From NCBI GenBank assembly GCA_902587325.1, contig CACIKV010000011.1, positions 1 through 47,254 on the forward strand: a DNA stretch of 47,254 bases, written 5' to 3'. The translations under genes and the position numbers were made by a program. This document shows positions 24,564 through 33,260 of the stretch, piece after piece (the first letter of the stretch is position 1; every line of letters begins with the position of its first letter). The DNA comes from an uncultured Bacteroidota bacterium (GTDB lineage: Bacteria; Bacteroidota; Bacteroidia; Flavobacteriales; Flavobacteriaceae). Below the pieces are notes generated by a model. That model was given only the letters and a program-made list of their open reading frames with translations. It ran no database searches and was not told the DNA's origin.

Positions 24564-24901
24564 TTTTTTCTTCTTGCTTTTATAAAAGATTGAACGAAAG
24601 TAACAATAGCCACAGCACAGGTCAATGTCATTATGGTAACCCTAATAATTCCTAAGTTATCAGCTCTTTCAATAGCACCTTTCAATGGCATAAATAGACC
24701 TAAAAGGCAAATAAAAGTTGCTAAAACTGCGACATGAGCTATTATTTTATGTTCTTTTTTAATTCCATTATTACAAAGTAAAAGAATAACACCAAATACA
24801 ACTGGAATTAATGCTGTCATAGATGAGCCAGAAAAATAACCCCATCCGCCAATAGCTATTAAACTAATTGAATTTATAAGATTTGCTTTAGATGCATTCA
24901 T
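24560..24901 (-). CDS. four-helix membrane protein, unrecognised
   Basis: 113 residues, four hydrophobic helices (about 7-23, 29-45, 52-72, 84-105). SISLIAIGGWGYF, TALIPVVFGVILLLCNNGIKKE and a basic C-terminus look like a conserved small-membrane-protein family, whose name I do not know. It lies 35 bp downstream of the steroid-reductase-like gene on the same strand and may be co-transcribed with it. Confidence 0.65.
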   Translation of the reverse strand: MNASKANLINSISLIAIGGWGYFSGSSMTALIPVVFGVILLLCNNGIKKEHKIIAHVAVLATFICLLGLFMPLKGAIERADNLGIIRVTIMTLTCAVAIVTFVQSFIKARRKN

Positions 24902-24936
24902 AGTTTTTTTTTTAAAATTATGATATTAATTGGGTA

Positions 24937-25680
24937 TTACAAAATGTAAGGTATTAATGCTTTTCGGTTTTTCGGGTAATTATCAAAATATTCTTTATAC
25001 CATTCGTGATGATTTAATGCTCTTGGAACCAAATTGAAAAAAGTCCAAAGTGTAAAACTTAATGCTGGTAGGTTGAGTGCAATAATGAAAAAACCAGTCC
25101 ATTCGATAATTTCTCCCAGATGATTTGGACATGAAATTAATCTAAACATTCCTCCTTTTGGTATTTTATATCCATCTCCTTTATTTCTTAATGAGATTAG
25201 TTTATTATCTGATTTTATATTGATAAACATCCCTGTAATAAACAAGCCCATTCCTAAAATAAAAGTGATATTAAAATTTAAATCGGACTCTAAAAAATAT
25301 CCAATATATATACCGTTTATAATTCCATTAATACAATTGAAAAAGAATGCACTAATAGCAATAGATATTGGCATTTTTTTATTTTTTGTTTTTATTCTTA
25401 ATGGAAATATAATTACTCTATTGAAATAATGTATAAACCACAAGCTGACAAGCAGTATTGAAAGAGAATTCATTTCATTACTTCCAACAAAACTTATTGT
25501 AGGCACTAATAATAATGCAGGAAGTTCCATCCAAAACCACCCCCAAGAATTACTAATCATTAAACCCCAACCTTTAGTAGAGTGTCTTCCATATGGAGCT
25601 CTTACTTTACTTATTATTAGAAATAGAAAAGTCATTAATCCAAATAGGATCCATATTATTACATAATTATGAAAAGACAT
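24937..25680 (-). CDS. steroid 5-alpha-reductase (SRD5A)-like membrane oxidoreductase
   Basis: 247 residues, about six or seven helices, near the length of animal SRD5A1/2. The C-terminal half is strikingly close: YKIPKGGMFRLIS, PNHLGEIIEWTG, HHEWYKEYFDNYPKNRKALIPYIL, in parts. Equivalents of SRD5A2 residues are present by motif: E52 (for E57), Y85 (for Y91), N186 and E190 (for N193 and E197, NADPH contacts). It should use NADPH to reduce an enone or similar conjugated double bond in a lipid. The natural substrate is unknown; marine bacteria may meet algal sterols. Its start is preceded by a terminator-like hairpin. Confidence 0.9.
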   Translation of the reverse strand: MSFHNYVIIWILFGLMTFLFLIISKVRAPYGRHSTKGWGLMISNSWGWFWMELPALLLVPTISFVGSNEMNSLSILLVSLWFIHYFNRVIIFPLRIKTKNKKMPISIAISAFFFNCINGIINGIYIGYFLESDLNFNITFILGMGLFITGMFINIKSDNKLISLRNKGDGYKIPKGGMFRLISCPNHLGEIIEWTGFFIIALNLPALSFTLWTFFNLVPRALNHHEWYKEYFDNYPKNRKALIPYIL

Positions 25681-25684
25681 AAAA

Positions 25685-25709
25685 AATGGCTTAATAGAAT
25701 TGAGCCATT
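25685..25709 (-). terminator. terminator-like hairpin in the leader of the SRD5A-like gene
   Basis: On the minus strand a stem AATGGCTCAA pairs with TTAAGCCATT (one G-U), loop of five, followed by a run of U that leads straight into the ATG at 25680. No minus-strand gene lies upstream, since the next gene is divergent. It may be an attenuator or a translation-controlling structure. On the plus strand it would lie in the phzF leader, without a T-run. Confidence 0.55.
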
Positions 25710-25775
25710 AATTTATAAAAAACCTAGTAACTATTTATTATTTTCGATTTAAACTAATTGTTACAGCTGTTTTAT

Positions 25776-26561
25776 ATGATTCTTAAAAATTTTAGAATAA
25801 ATGCATTTACATCGAGAAAATTATTAGGTAATCCAGCTTGCGTTGTTCCATTAAAAAAATGGTTAAGTGATGAAATATTATTAAAAATTGCGAAAAAGAA
25901 CAATGTTTCAGAAACAGCTTTTTTTATAAATGAAAACTCAAAATTTAGTATAAGATGGTTTACACCAGATATTGAAATGGATCTATGTGGGCATGCCACT
26001 CTTGCTGCAGCACATTGTATTAATAAACACTTAAATTTAAATTTTGAAACAATATTATTTAATTCAAATATTGGCAAATTATCGGTTAATATTTTAAATG
26101 ATTTGTATCAATTAGATTTTCCAAAGCGTGAGCCAATTGAGTCTGAATTGCCTGAAGAAATTTATAATTCATTAAGCATTAAGCCAGATAAAGTCCTCAA
26201 ATCTAGAGATTATGTATTAGTTTATAATAACATAGATGATGTTATTGATATCAAAATCAATAGAAATATTTTTGATAAAATAAATATTGATCCTGGAGGT
26301 GTTATTTTAACTTCAAAAGGAATTGATTGTGATTTTATTTCAAGATATTTTACTCCTCAATCAACATATTTTGAGGATCCTGTTACTGGATCATCTCATT
26401 GCACTTTAATTCCATATTGGAGTTCGATTTTAAAAAAAGATAGAATGATTGCTAAGCAACTTTCTAATGAAGGAGGTGAATTAATTTGTGAAAATTTAAA
26501 AGATAGAGTATTAATTTCTGGAAAAGCTAAAACTTATTCTGAAAATGAAATTTTTATTTAA
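25776..26561 (+). CDS. PhzF family isomerase/epimerase-like protein
   Basis: 261 residues from ATG 25776; a TTG at 25758 is less likely. Two-domain diaminopimelate epimerase-like fold. Landmarks: NPACVVPL, the conserved Glu in VSETAFF, IRWFTPDIEMDLCGHATLAAAH and EDPVTGSSHCTLIPYW, all of which define the PhzF/YddE family. Most members outside phenazine clusters have unknown substrates. No phenazine genes are nearby. It ends in a TTAA overlap with the DMT transporter gene. Confidence 0.88.
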   Translation: MILKNFRINAFTSRKLLGNPACVVPLKKWLSDEILLKIAKKNNVSETAFFINENSKFSIRWFTPDIEMDLCGHATLAAAHCINKHLNLNFETILFNSNIGKLSVNILNDLYQLDFPKREPIESELPEEIYNSLSIKPDKVLKSRDYVLVYNNIDDVIDIKINRNIFDKINIDPGGVILTSKGIDCDFISRYFTPQSTYFEDPVTGSSHCTLIPYWSSILKKDRMIAKQLSNEGGELICENLKDRVLISGKAKTYSENEIFI

Positions 26562-27460
26562 TTTTTACTATTTGTTTGAAGTTTTTTAGTTGTTAAGTAT
26601 AGTCCAGTGAAAATTAAGATAGATGAAATAATTATAGTTATACTTAACGAATCAGATTTTGATAGTAAAGCAAATACAACACCTATAATTGGCTGTAAAT
26701 AGACAAAAACAGCCACCTCAGCAGATGTCAATCTACTTAATGCGAAACCATTTAAGAAATATGTCATAAATGTGGTACAAATAACCACATACATTAAAGG
26801 TAAAGTAGCCTCATAAAAAGGCAAGTTATTCCAATCAACTTGATTAAATTGTTTAATGCCTATTGGAAAATTAAATATTAGACCAATTAAAAAAAGCCAT
26901 TTAAATAAAGTTATTAGGTCGTACTTTTCTGTCATTGGCTTTACAATTATTAAGTAATAAGCATAGCTAATACTATTTATTATGAATAAAAAATTGCCTA
27001 AAGGGATATTTCTGCCAACAGAACTGTTCGAGTCAGCATTTAAAATCAAAATAGTAGCCCCAATAAAACCTAGAAAAATCCCAGTAGTTTTAGAAAAATT
27101 GAGTTTCTTTTTGAATAAGAAAAAGGATAAAATAACTACAAAAATAGGAGTTATAATTATTAATATAGAGCTATTAATTGGAGTTGAAAAATCAAGTCCA
27201 GTAATGAAAGCAGCTATGTTAAAGCCCATTCCAAAAAGACCGCATTTTAGAATTGTTAATCTATCTTTCTTTTCAATTTTTTTACTTTTTTTAAATAAGC
27301 TTATAATCCAGAACAAAATTGTAGCACCTAGCACTCTTAATAACACAAGACCTAGAGAACCGATATAAATTGGCATTACTGATTTAGCAACAGTATGATT
27401 AATTCCATATATACTAGTTGCTACTGTAGCTGCAAGCAATGCAATAATCTTTCTTTGCAT
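26558..27460 (-). CDS. EamA/DMT superfamily transporter
   Basis: 300 residues with ten predicted helices and two EamA repeats (about 5-137 and 153-290). The first helix reads ALLAATVATSIYGINHTVAK; the second repeat has FLNGFALSRLTSAEVAVFVYLQPIIGVVFAL, in parts, both typical of the family. Exports or imports small metabolites or amino acids; specificity unknown. It begins 1 bp after the riboflavin synthase stop on the same strand. Confidence 0.88.
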   Translation of the reverse strand: MQRKIIALLAATVATSIYGINHTVAKSVMPIYIGSLGLVLLRVLGATILFWIISLFKKSKKIEKKDRLTILKCGLFGMGFNIAAFITGLDFSTPINSSILIIITPIFVVILSFFLFKKKLNFSKTTGIFLGFIGATILILNADSNSSVGRNIPLGNFLFIINSISYAYYLIIVKPMTEKYDLITLFKWLFLIGLIFNFPIGIKQFNQVDWNNLPFYEATLPLMYVVICTTFMTYFLNGFALSRLTSAEVAVFVYLQPIIGVVFALLSKSDSLSITIIISSILIFTGLYLTTKKLQTNSKN

Positions 27461-27461
27461 T

Positions 27462-28049
27462 TTAAGATTGAGTATTAACTAATTTTGATATATATTTTCC
27501 AACCATGTCAAACTCAAGATTAACTTCGTCTTCAATATTTAAATTTTTAAAGTTAGTGTGGTTGTATGTATAGGGAATAATTGCAACTGAGAATGCATTT
27601 CTTTTGGAATTAACAACAGTTAAGCTTACCCCATTAATTGCAATTGAACCTTTTTCAATGGTTATATTTTCAGATTTTTTGTATTCAAATGAAAAATACC
27701 AACTACCATTCACTTCAATAATTTTTTTACAAATACCAACTTGATCAACATGGCCCTGAACTATGTGTCCATCCAGTCTATTACCAATTTTCATTGCTCT
27801 TTCTAAGTTAATTTGATCGCCAATCCTCCATTTTTTTATTGAACTTTTTAAAATTGTTTCTTTGATAGCAACAACAGAATATGAATCATTTAAAATATTA
27901 ATTACAGTTAAACAGACGCCATTATGAGATATACTTTGATCTATCTTTAGTTCTTTAGTTAATTTAGAATCAAATGTCAAAATCAAATTATCTCCACTTT
28001 TCTCAATTTCAGTTATAATTGCAATATTTTCTATAATTCCTGTAAACAT
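27462..28049 (-). CDS. ribE: riboflavin synthase, alpha subunit
   Basis: 195 residues. Two lumazine-binding repeats: residues about 1-97 (MFTGIIE, ISHNGVCLTV) and about 98-190 (GHIVQGHVDQVG, IAINGVSLTV, MVGKYI). The N-terminal MFTGIIE sequence is the family signature. It dismutates two 6,7-dimethyl-8-ribityllumazine into riboflavin and a pyrimidine. Divergent from pdxA by 49 bp and coupled to the DMT transporter. No FMN riboswitch is visible in that short leader. Confidence 0.95.
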   Translation of the reverse strand: MFTGIIENIAIITEIEKSGDNLILTFDSKLTKELKIDQSISHNGVCLTVINILNDSYSVVAIKETILKSSIKKWRIGDQINLERAMKIGNRLDGHIVQGHVDQVGICKKIIEVNGSWYFSFEYKKSENITIEKGSIAINGVSLTVVNSKRNAFSVAIIPYTYNHTNFKNLNIEDEVNLEFDMVGKYISKLVNTQS

Positions 28050-28058
28050 TTATTTCTA

Positions 28059-28066
28059 TATCTTTG
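28059..28066 (+). promoter_or_regulatory. candidate -7 box for pdxA
   Basis: TATCTTTG matches the Bacteroidetes TAnnTTTG consensus and lies 32 bp before the pdxA ATG. A standard -33 TTTG is not present at normal spacing. Confidence 0.4.
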
Positions 28067-28098
28067 GAAGCTCAAAAATACACATTATTAGGAAAGAA

Positions 28099-29151
28099 AT
28101 GTCAAAAACAAAGCCATTAATAGGAATTTCGACTGGAGATCCAAATGGAATTGGTATAGAGGTTATTCTTAAATGCTACCAAGATAAAAGAATGTTTCAC
28201 TTTGGTATTCCAATTGTTTTTTCAAATTATGATTTACTAAAAACACAAATAAATCATTTAAATCTTAATGTTGAATTAAAAAAGATAGATGAAATTGAAA
28301 AAGCTAAGCCAAATAAATTAAACATACTTGAAGTTTCGAATTCTAATTTTGATTTAAGTTTTGGGAAAATAAATTCTCAAGGAGGTGATTTTTCAAGAAA
28401 GTCTTTGACAGAAGCTACTAGATCCCTAAAGGATAATAAAATTAATATTTTAGTGACTGCTCCTATAAATAAAAAAAATATTATTAATAATGATTTTGAT
28501 TTTATGGGGCATACAGATTTTTTAAATAAGTATTTTGATGGTGATGCATTGATGTTTATGGTTTCTGAAGATTTAAAAGTCGCTCTATTAACTGAACATA
28601 TTGCTATAAAAAATGTTTCAAGTGTAATTTCAAAAGAACTTATTTTTAATAAAATATCTGTGATTAAAAAATCATTGATTAAAGATTTTGGAATTTCATC
28701 TCCTAAAATAGCTGTTTTATCTATTAATCCACATGCTGGTGATGAAGGTATTATTGGTGATGATGATCAAAAAATTTTAATACCGTCTCTTGAAGAAATT
28801 TCTGAAGATAATAATCTAATTTTTGGACCTTTTCCCAGTGATAGTTTTTTTGGTTCAAATAAGTATAAATCATTTGATGCTGTATTAGCAATATATCACG
28901 ATCAGGGTCTAATTCCATTTAAAACAATATCTTTTGGAGGTGGAGTTAATTTTACTGCTGGATTAGATGTAATTAGGACTTCACCTGATCACGGAACTGG
29001 ATATGATATAGCTGGAAAAAATATAGCTGATCCTTCTTCTTTTAGATCTGCAATTTACACTGCATGTAAAATATATAATAATAGAATTTCTTATGAAAAA
29101 AATAATTCTAACCCACTTAAAGTATCGGATTTAAAATCAGTAAAAAAATAA
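28099..29151 (+). CDS. pdxA: 4-hydroxythreonine-4-phosphate dehydrogenase
   Basis: 350 residues, the usual length. Landmarks: ISTGDPNGIGIEV at the start, TAPINKK, GHTDFL (metal-binding His), LSINPHAGDEGIIGDDD, YHDQGLIPFKTISFGGGVNFTAGL and RTSPDHGTGYDIAGK. It oxidises 4-phospho-hydroxy-L-threonine in the DXP-dependent vitamin B6 pathway. It leads the pdxA-DUF177-rpmF run. Cytosolic dimer. Confidence 0.96.
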   Translation: MSKTKPLIGISTGDPNGIGIEVILKCYQDKRMFHFGIPIVFSNYDLLKTQINHLNLNVELKKIDEIEKAKPNKLNILEVSNSNFDLSFGKINSQGGDFSRKSLTEATRSLKDNKINILVTAPINKKNIINNDFDFMGHTDFLNKYFDGDALMFMVSEDLKVALLTEHIAIKNVSSVISKELIFNKISVIKKSLIKDFGISSPKIAVLSINPHAGDEGIIGDDDQKILIPSLEEISEDNNLIFGPFPSDSFFGSNKYKSFDAVLAIYHDQGLIPFKTISFGGGVNFTAGLDVIRTSPDHGTGYDIAGKNIADPSSFRSAIYTACKIYNNRISYEKNNSNPLKVSDLKSVKK

Positions 29152-29195
29152 TTTCAGTATTTAAATTTATTATATTCGTTTGCTTAATTAATCAG

Positions 29196-29717
29196 GTGAA
29201 GCGAAGTGATAAACATATTTTAAAGTTTTCTGGCCTAAAAGATGGGTTGCATGAATTTTCTTATTCTTTAAATGAAGAATTTTTCAAAAACTTTAATTAT
29301 TCTGAGTTTAATTCTGGAAAATTTAATATTTCTGTTAAGTTGTCAAAAAAACCAACTATTTTGGAGTTAAACTTTACAAGTAAAGGTTTAATTAATGTAA
29401 ACTGTTCAATCTCAAATGAATCTTTTAACCATGATTTGCTATCTAAACTAGATTTAGTTGTTAATTTCGGAGAAGATTATGATGACACGAATGATGAGTT
29501 ATTAATTTTACCTTTTGGATCACATTCAATTGATTTAGACCAGTATTTTTATGAGATGATAGTTCTTTCTGTCCCGTTAAAGCTTGTCCATCCAGGTGTT
29601 AAAGATGGCAGTCTTGACTCGGAAATAGTAAATAGATTAAAAGAATTTGATATTAATCAAGAAAAAAGTATTAATTTCGACCCTCGTTGGAATAAATTGA
29701 AAGAATTAAAAAAGTAA
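29196..29717 (+). CDS. DUF177 (YceD-like) protein
   Basis: 173 residues starting at GTG 29196; no ATG start is available in frame nearby. The N-terminus (FSGLKDGLHEFSYSLNEEFF) and the closing part (VPLKLVHPG, DPRWNKLKEL) match bacterial DUF177 proteins, which sit ahead of rpmF almost universally. The E. coli relative YceD affects 23S rRNA accumulation; the Cys residues of that family are largely missing here. L32 begins 3 bp after the stop. Confidence 0.85.
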   Translation: MKRSDKHILKFSGLKDGLHEFSYSLNEEFFKNFNYSEFNSGKFNISVKLSKKPTILELNFTSKGLINVNCSISNESFNHDLLSKLDLVVNFGEDYDDTNDELLILPFGSHSIDLDQYFYEMIVLSVPLKLVHPGVKDGSLDSEIVNRLKEFDINQEKSINFDPRWNKLKELKK

Positions 29718-29720
29718 ATC

Positions 29721-29915
29721 ATGGCTCATCCAAAGCGAAAAACATCAAAAACAAGAAGAGATAAAAGGAGAACTCACTACAAGGCTACTTATGCTCAAAT
29801 AGCAACAGATAAAACAACTGGACAAGATCATTTGTATCATCGTGCTCACTGGCATGAAGGGAAGCTTTATTACCGCGGTAAAGTTTTAATTGATTCAGCT
29901 GAAGAAGAAAGTTAA
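29721..29915 (+). CDS. rpmF: 50S ribosomal protein L32
   Basis: 64 residues. [17 protein letters not shown] opens the typical N-terminus. It has no Cys and so lacks the zinc ribbon of some L32, which is normal in this phylum: [20 protein letters not shown] replaces it. Strong positive charge at the N-terminus and acidic end. It is followed by a canonical terminator at 29950. Confidence 0.96.
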   Translation: MAHPKRKTSKTRRDKRRTHYKATYAQIATDKTTGQDHLYHRAHWHEGKLYYRGKVLIDSAEEES

Positions 29916-29949
29916 AATTGTAATTTTTTTAACTTTTTTTCAAAAATAT

Positions 29950-29973
29950 AAGCCCATTTTTGGGCTTTTTTTT
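29950..29973 (+). terminator. rho-independent terminator after rpmF
   Basis: AAGCCCA (29950-29956) pairs with TGGGCTT (29961-29967), loop TTTT, then a T-run to 29973. It ends the pdxA-DUF177-rpmF transcript, so accB must have its own promoter downstream. Confidence 0.9.
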
Positions 29974-30342
29974 ATTTATAAACCCAATTATCGTGTTTTT
30001 ATGTCTTTTTTGAATCAATTTTAATGATTTTACCCTAATTATATTAAAAAATTTATAAAATATTAGACATATTTGATAATCCGTAACTAATTTTGTATAA
30101 TTTTATTTTTTTATACATTTTTTAACACTTTTTATATCAAAAATTAATATAAATTAACGTTTTTAAAGCAATTTTTGATGTTTTTATATCTATTTGTATA
30201 GTTTTTATACCCTTTTTTTATTTTTTTTTATACTTTTTTTTAATATTTTTTAGATTTTGATTGATTTTTTTAATTTTTAAGGTTTTTTTTGTGTTTTTAT
30301 TCTTTTTTTTATCATTTTTGCTCATCTAATTAATTAATACTT
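29974..30342 (+). promoter_or_regulatory. gene-free T-rich spacer with helically phased T-tracts, upstream of accB
   Basis: No start-stop frame with gene character is visible. From about 30091 T-tracts of 3 to 9 bases recur; 14 tracts between 30181 and 30319 have a mean centre-to-centre spacing of about 10.3 bp, near the DNA helical repeat. T makes up 84 of 120 bases from 30181 to 30300. Phased A/T tracts are known to bend DNA, so a curved region before the accB start is expected. It may act as an upstream promoter element or protein-binding zone. No TAnnTTTG promoter stands out. Confidence 0.7.
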
Positions 30343-30831
30343 ATGAATTTTAAGCAGATACAACAATTAATTAAGTTCGTAGCTAGAACAGGTGTAAGTG
30401 AAGTTAATATTGAAAATAGCAATATTAAAATTAATATTAAGGGAAACACAAAAAGCGAAAATTCTCAAGTTGTGCAACAACCGTTTATTCCTCAAATACA
30501 ACCAGTTCAACCTGTTGAATCGGTTCAATCACCTCCAAACCCAACTCCTATTGCCACCGATAATTCTGTTGTTACAGCTAATGATGAGTCAAATCTCATT
30601 ACAATTAAGTCTCCAATTATTGGAACCTTTTATAGAAAACCATCACCTGATAAAGATAATTTTGTTGAGGTTGGGGATCAAATTTCAGAAGGACAGACTC
30701 TTTGTGTAATTGAGGCAATGAAACTATTCAATGAAATTGAGTCTGATGTTTCTGGAAAAATTGTGAAAATTTTAGTTGATGATTCCTCCCCTGTTGAATT
30801 TGATCAACCGCTTTTTTTAATTGAACCCTAA
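30343..30831 (+). CDS. accB: biotin carboxyl carrier protein of acetyl-CoA carboxylase
   Basis: 162 residues. A short N-terminal domain (about 1-35), a Pro/Gln/Val-rich flexible linker (about 45-80) and a C-terminal biotinyl domain with the motif [13 protein letters not shown]. The biotin-acceptor lysine is K127. The [13 protein letters not shown] loop is the BCCP thumb. It carries carboxybiotin between AccC and the transcarboxylase. accC begins 8 bp downstream. Confidence 0.95.
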   Translation: MNFKQIQQLIKFVARTGVSEVNIENSNIKINIKGNTKSENSQVVQQPFIPQIQPVQPVESVQSPPNPTPIATDNSVVTANDESNLITIKSPIIGTFYRKPSPDKDNFVEVGDQISEGQTLCVIEAMKLFNEIESDVSGKIVKILVDDSSPVEFDQPLFLIEP

Positions 30832-30839
30832 TATCTTTT

Positions 30840-32174
30840 ATGTTTAAAAAAATTTTAATTGCTAATAGGGGTGAAATTGCAATGCGTGTAATACGTACTT
30901 GTAAAGAGATGGGTATAAAAACAGTTGCTGTTTACTCAAAAGCAGATGAAGATAGTCTTCATGTGGTATTTGCAGATGAAGCAGTTTGTATTGGACCAGC
31001 GCCAAGTTCAGAATCATATTTAAAAATTTCAAATATTATTGCTGCAGCAGAAATTACTAATGCTGATGCCATACATCCAGGGTACGGATTTCTTTCAGAA
31101 AATTCAAAGTTCTCAAAAATATGTTCAGAACACAAGATAAAATTTATTGGTCCTTCACCTGAAATGATTGAAAAAATGGGGGATAAAGCAACTGCTGTGT
31201 CGACTATGAATCAGGCGAAAGTTCCGACTATACCAGGTTCAGGTGGTATTGTAGAACTGGAAGATGATGCCTTAAAAATCTCTAATAAAATCGGATTTCC
31301 TGTTATGATCAAAGCTTCAGCTGGTGGTGGTGGTAAAGGAATGAGGGCAGTATGGAATAAAGCTGAATTTTCTAAAAATTGGGCTAGTGCTAAGCAAGAA
31401 GCTTCTGCTGCTTTTGGAAATGACGATATGTATATCGAAAAGTTAATTGAAGAACCTCGTCATATTGAAATCCAAATTATTGCTGATCAATATGGAAATG
31501 TATCTCATTTATCCGAAAGAGATTGTTCTATACAAAGAAGACATCAAAAGTTAACGGAAGAAACACCATCACCATTCATGAACTCTAGACTGAGAAAAAA
31601 GATGGGGAAAGCTGCGGTTAAAGCTGCTAAATTTATAAACTATGAAGGTGTAGGAACAATTGAGTTTCTAGTTGACAATAAAAGAAATTTTTATTTTATG
31701 GAAATGAATACTCGAATTCAGGTTGAGCACCCCATAACTGAACAAGTAATAGATTATGATTTAATAAAAGAACAAATTAAAGTTGCTTCAGGAGCTAAGG
31801 TCTCTGGAAATGACTATTATCCAAAATTACATTCAATCGAGTGCAGAATTAATGCAGAAGATCCATCAAATAACTTTAGGCCCTCGCCAGGAAAAATAAC
31901 AAATTTACATTTACCAGGTGGTCATGGAGTTAGAGTTGATACCCATGTTTATGGAGGTTATACTATTTCGCCAAATTACGATTCTATGATTGCCAAGATA
32001 ATAACAACTGATAGAAAAAGAACTGAAGCTATTAATAAAATGAGAAGGGCATTAGATGAATTTATTGTTGAAGGAATAAAAACTACAATTCCGTTCCATA
32101 GAAAATTAATGGATGATCCTAATTATGTAAAAGGTATTTATACTACAAAATTTATGGAAGATTATAGTGTTTAA
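30840..32174 (+). CDS. accC: biotin carboxylase of acetyl-CoA carboxylase
   Basis: 444 residues, the normal length. ATP-grasp enzyme: [13 protein letters not shown] at the N-terminus, [10 protein letters not shown] (glycine loop), [16 protein letters not shown] with metal and bicarbonate-site residues, and [11 protein letters not shown]. It carboxylates the biotin on AccB using ATP and bicarbonate, the first step of fatty acid synthesis. It ends in a TTAA overlap with asd. Confidence 0.97.
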   Translation: MFKKILIANRGEIAMRVIRTCKEMGIKTVAVYSKADEDSLHVVFADEAVCIGPAPSSESYLKISNIIAAAEITNADAIHPGYGFLSENSKFSKICSEHKIKFIGPSPEMIEKMGDKATAVSTMNQAKVPTIPGSGGIVELEDDALKISNKIGFPVMIKASAGGGGKGMRAVWNKAEFSKNWASAKQEASAAFGNDDMYIEKLIEEPRHIEIQIIADQYGNVSHLSERDCSIQRRHQKLTEETPSPFMNSRLRKKMGKAAVKAAKFINYEGVGTIEFLVDNKRNFYFMEMNTRIQVEHPITEQVIDYDLIKEQIKVASGAKVSGNDYYPKLHSIECRINAEDPSNNFRPSPGKITNLHLPGGHGVRVDTHVYGGYTISPNYDSMIAKIITTDRKRTEAINKMRRALDEFIVEGIKTTIPFHRKLMDDPNYVKGIYTTKFMEDYSV

Positions 32175-33160
32175 TTAATTAGATTATTTTTCACAATAAG
32201 TTTTGCAATTTGAACAGCATTTGTTGCAGCACCTTTTCTTAAATTATCCGCTACCACCCATAAGTTCAAACTATTTTCACAAGAAAAATCTTTTCTAATT
32301 CTACCTACATAAACATTATTTGATCCTCTTGAATAGAACGGCATAGGATAAATGTTATTGGTAATATCATCCTTTATCTCAAGGCCATTAAAAGATTTGA
32401 GTTCACTAATCAATTCATTAAGATCAAAAGGATTTTCTAGTGTAATGTTTATTGATTCACTATGGCCACCCATAACAGGTATTCTGACAGCTGTAGCAGT
32501 TATTGAAATATCTGAATTAAAAATCTTATTAGTTTCATTTACTAATTTCATTTCTTCTTTAGTATATCCATTTTCTAGAAAATCATCACAATGGGGTATT
32601 GCATTTTGATGTATCTGGTAATTATATGCCATTACATCGGACTTACCTTCATACTCGTTTTCTAGTTGTTCCATCGCTTTCATACCAGTTCCAGTGATTG
32701 ATTGATATGTTGATACAACAATTCTAGTAATTCCATATTTTTTATGAATAGGGTATAATGCCATTAACATTTGGATAGTTGAACAGTTTGGATTAGCAAT
32801 GATTTTATCTTCTTTTGACAAAATATTACCATTAATTTCAGGGATTATGAGTTTTTTTGTTTTATCCATTCTCCATGCAGAAGAATTATCAATAACTGTA
32901 GTTCCAACTTCAGCAAATTTTGGAGCCCACTCCGTTGATATGTTTCCACCAGCCGAAAAAATAGCAATATCAGGCTTTAAATAAATAGCATCTTGTAAAC
33001 CAATAACCTTGTAAGAATTTCCGTTAAATAGTAAATTTCTTCCAATAGACCTTTCAGACGCAACAGCAACAAAATCATCAATTTTAAATTTCATCTCCTC
33101 AAGAACTTTTAACATTTCTTGACCAACCATGCCTGTTACACCAACTACTGCTAATTTCAT
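32171..33160 (-). CDS. asd: aspartate-semialdehyde dehydrogenase
   Basis: 329 residues. NADP-binding [11 protein letters not shown] at the start, SAGGNIS, active-site Cys126 in [10 protein letters not shown] and GGHSES with the catalytic His. It reduces aspartyl phosphate to the semialdehyde for Lys/Thr/Met and diaminopimelate synthesis. It stands alone on the minus strand with a -7 box just upstream. Confidence 0.96.
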   Translation of the reverse strand: MKLAVVGVTGMVGQEMLKVLEEMKFKIDDFVAVASERSIGRNLLFNGNSYKVIGLQDAIYLKPDIAIFSAGGNISTEWAPKFAEVGTTVIDNSSAWRMDKTKKLIIPEINGNILSKEDKIIANPNCSTIQMLMALYPIHKKYGITRIVVSTYQSITGTGMKAMEQLENEYEGKSDVMAYNYQIHQNAIPHCDDFLENGYTKEEMKLVNETNKIFNSDISITATAVRIPVMGGHSESINITLENPFDLNELISELKSFNGLEIKDDITNNIYPMPFYSRGSNNVYVGRIRKDFSCENSLNLWVVADNLRKGAATNAVQIAKLIVKNNLIN

Positions 33161-33177
33161 TTTTAAATATTTGAAAA

Positions 33178-33185
33178 CAAACTTA
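33178..33185 (-). promoter_or_regulatory. candidate -7 box for asd
   Basis: The minus strand reads TAAGTTTG, a full TAnnTTTG match, ending 17 bp before the asd ATG. A TTTG lies only 9 bp further upstream, which is too close for a standard -33 box. Confidence 0.4.
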
Positions 33186-33260
33186 CTTAAAATTCAAACC
33201 AATTTTTTATATCATTTATTTTATATCAGATTAAAATCAAAATGTTTTATTTAAAACTAA

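Noticed and set aside
29974-30342. Possible degraded gene or small RNA in the T-rich spacer
   Set aside because: No stretch with coding character or stable GC-containing hairpin was seen apart from the L32 terminator. The phased T-tracts explain the composition better.
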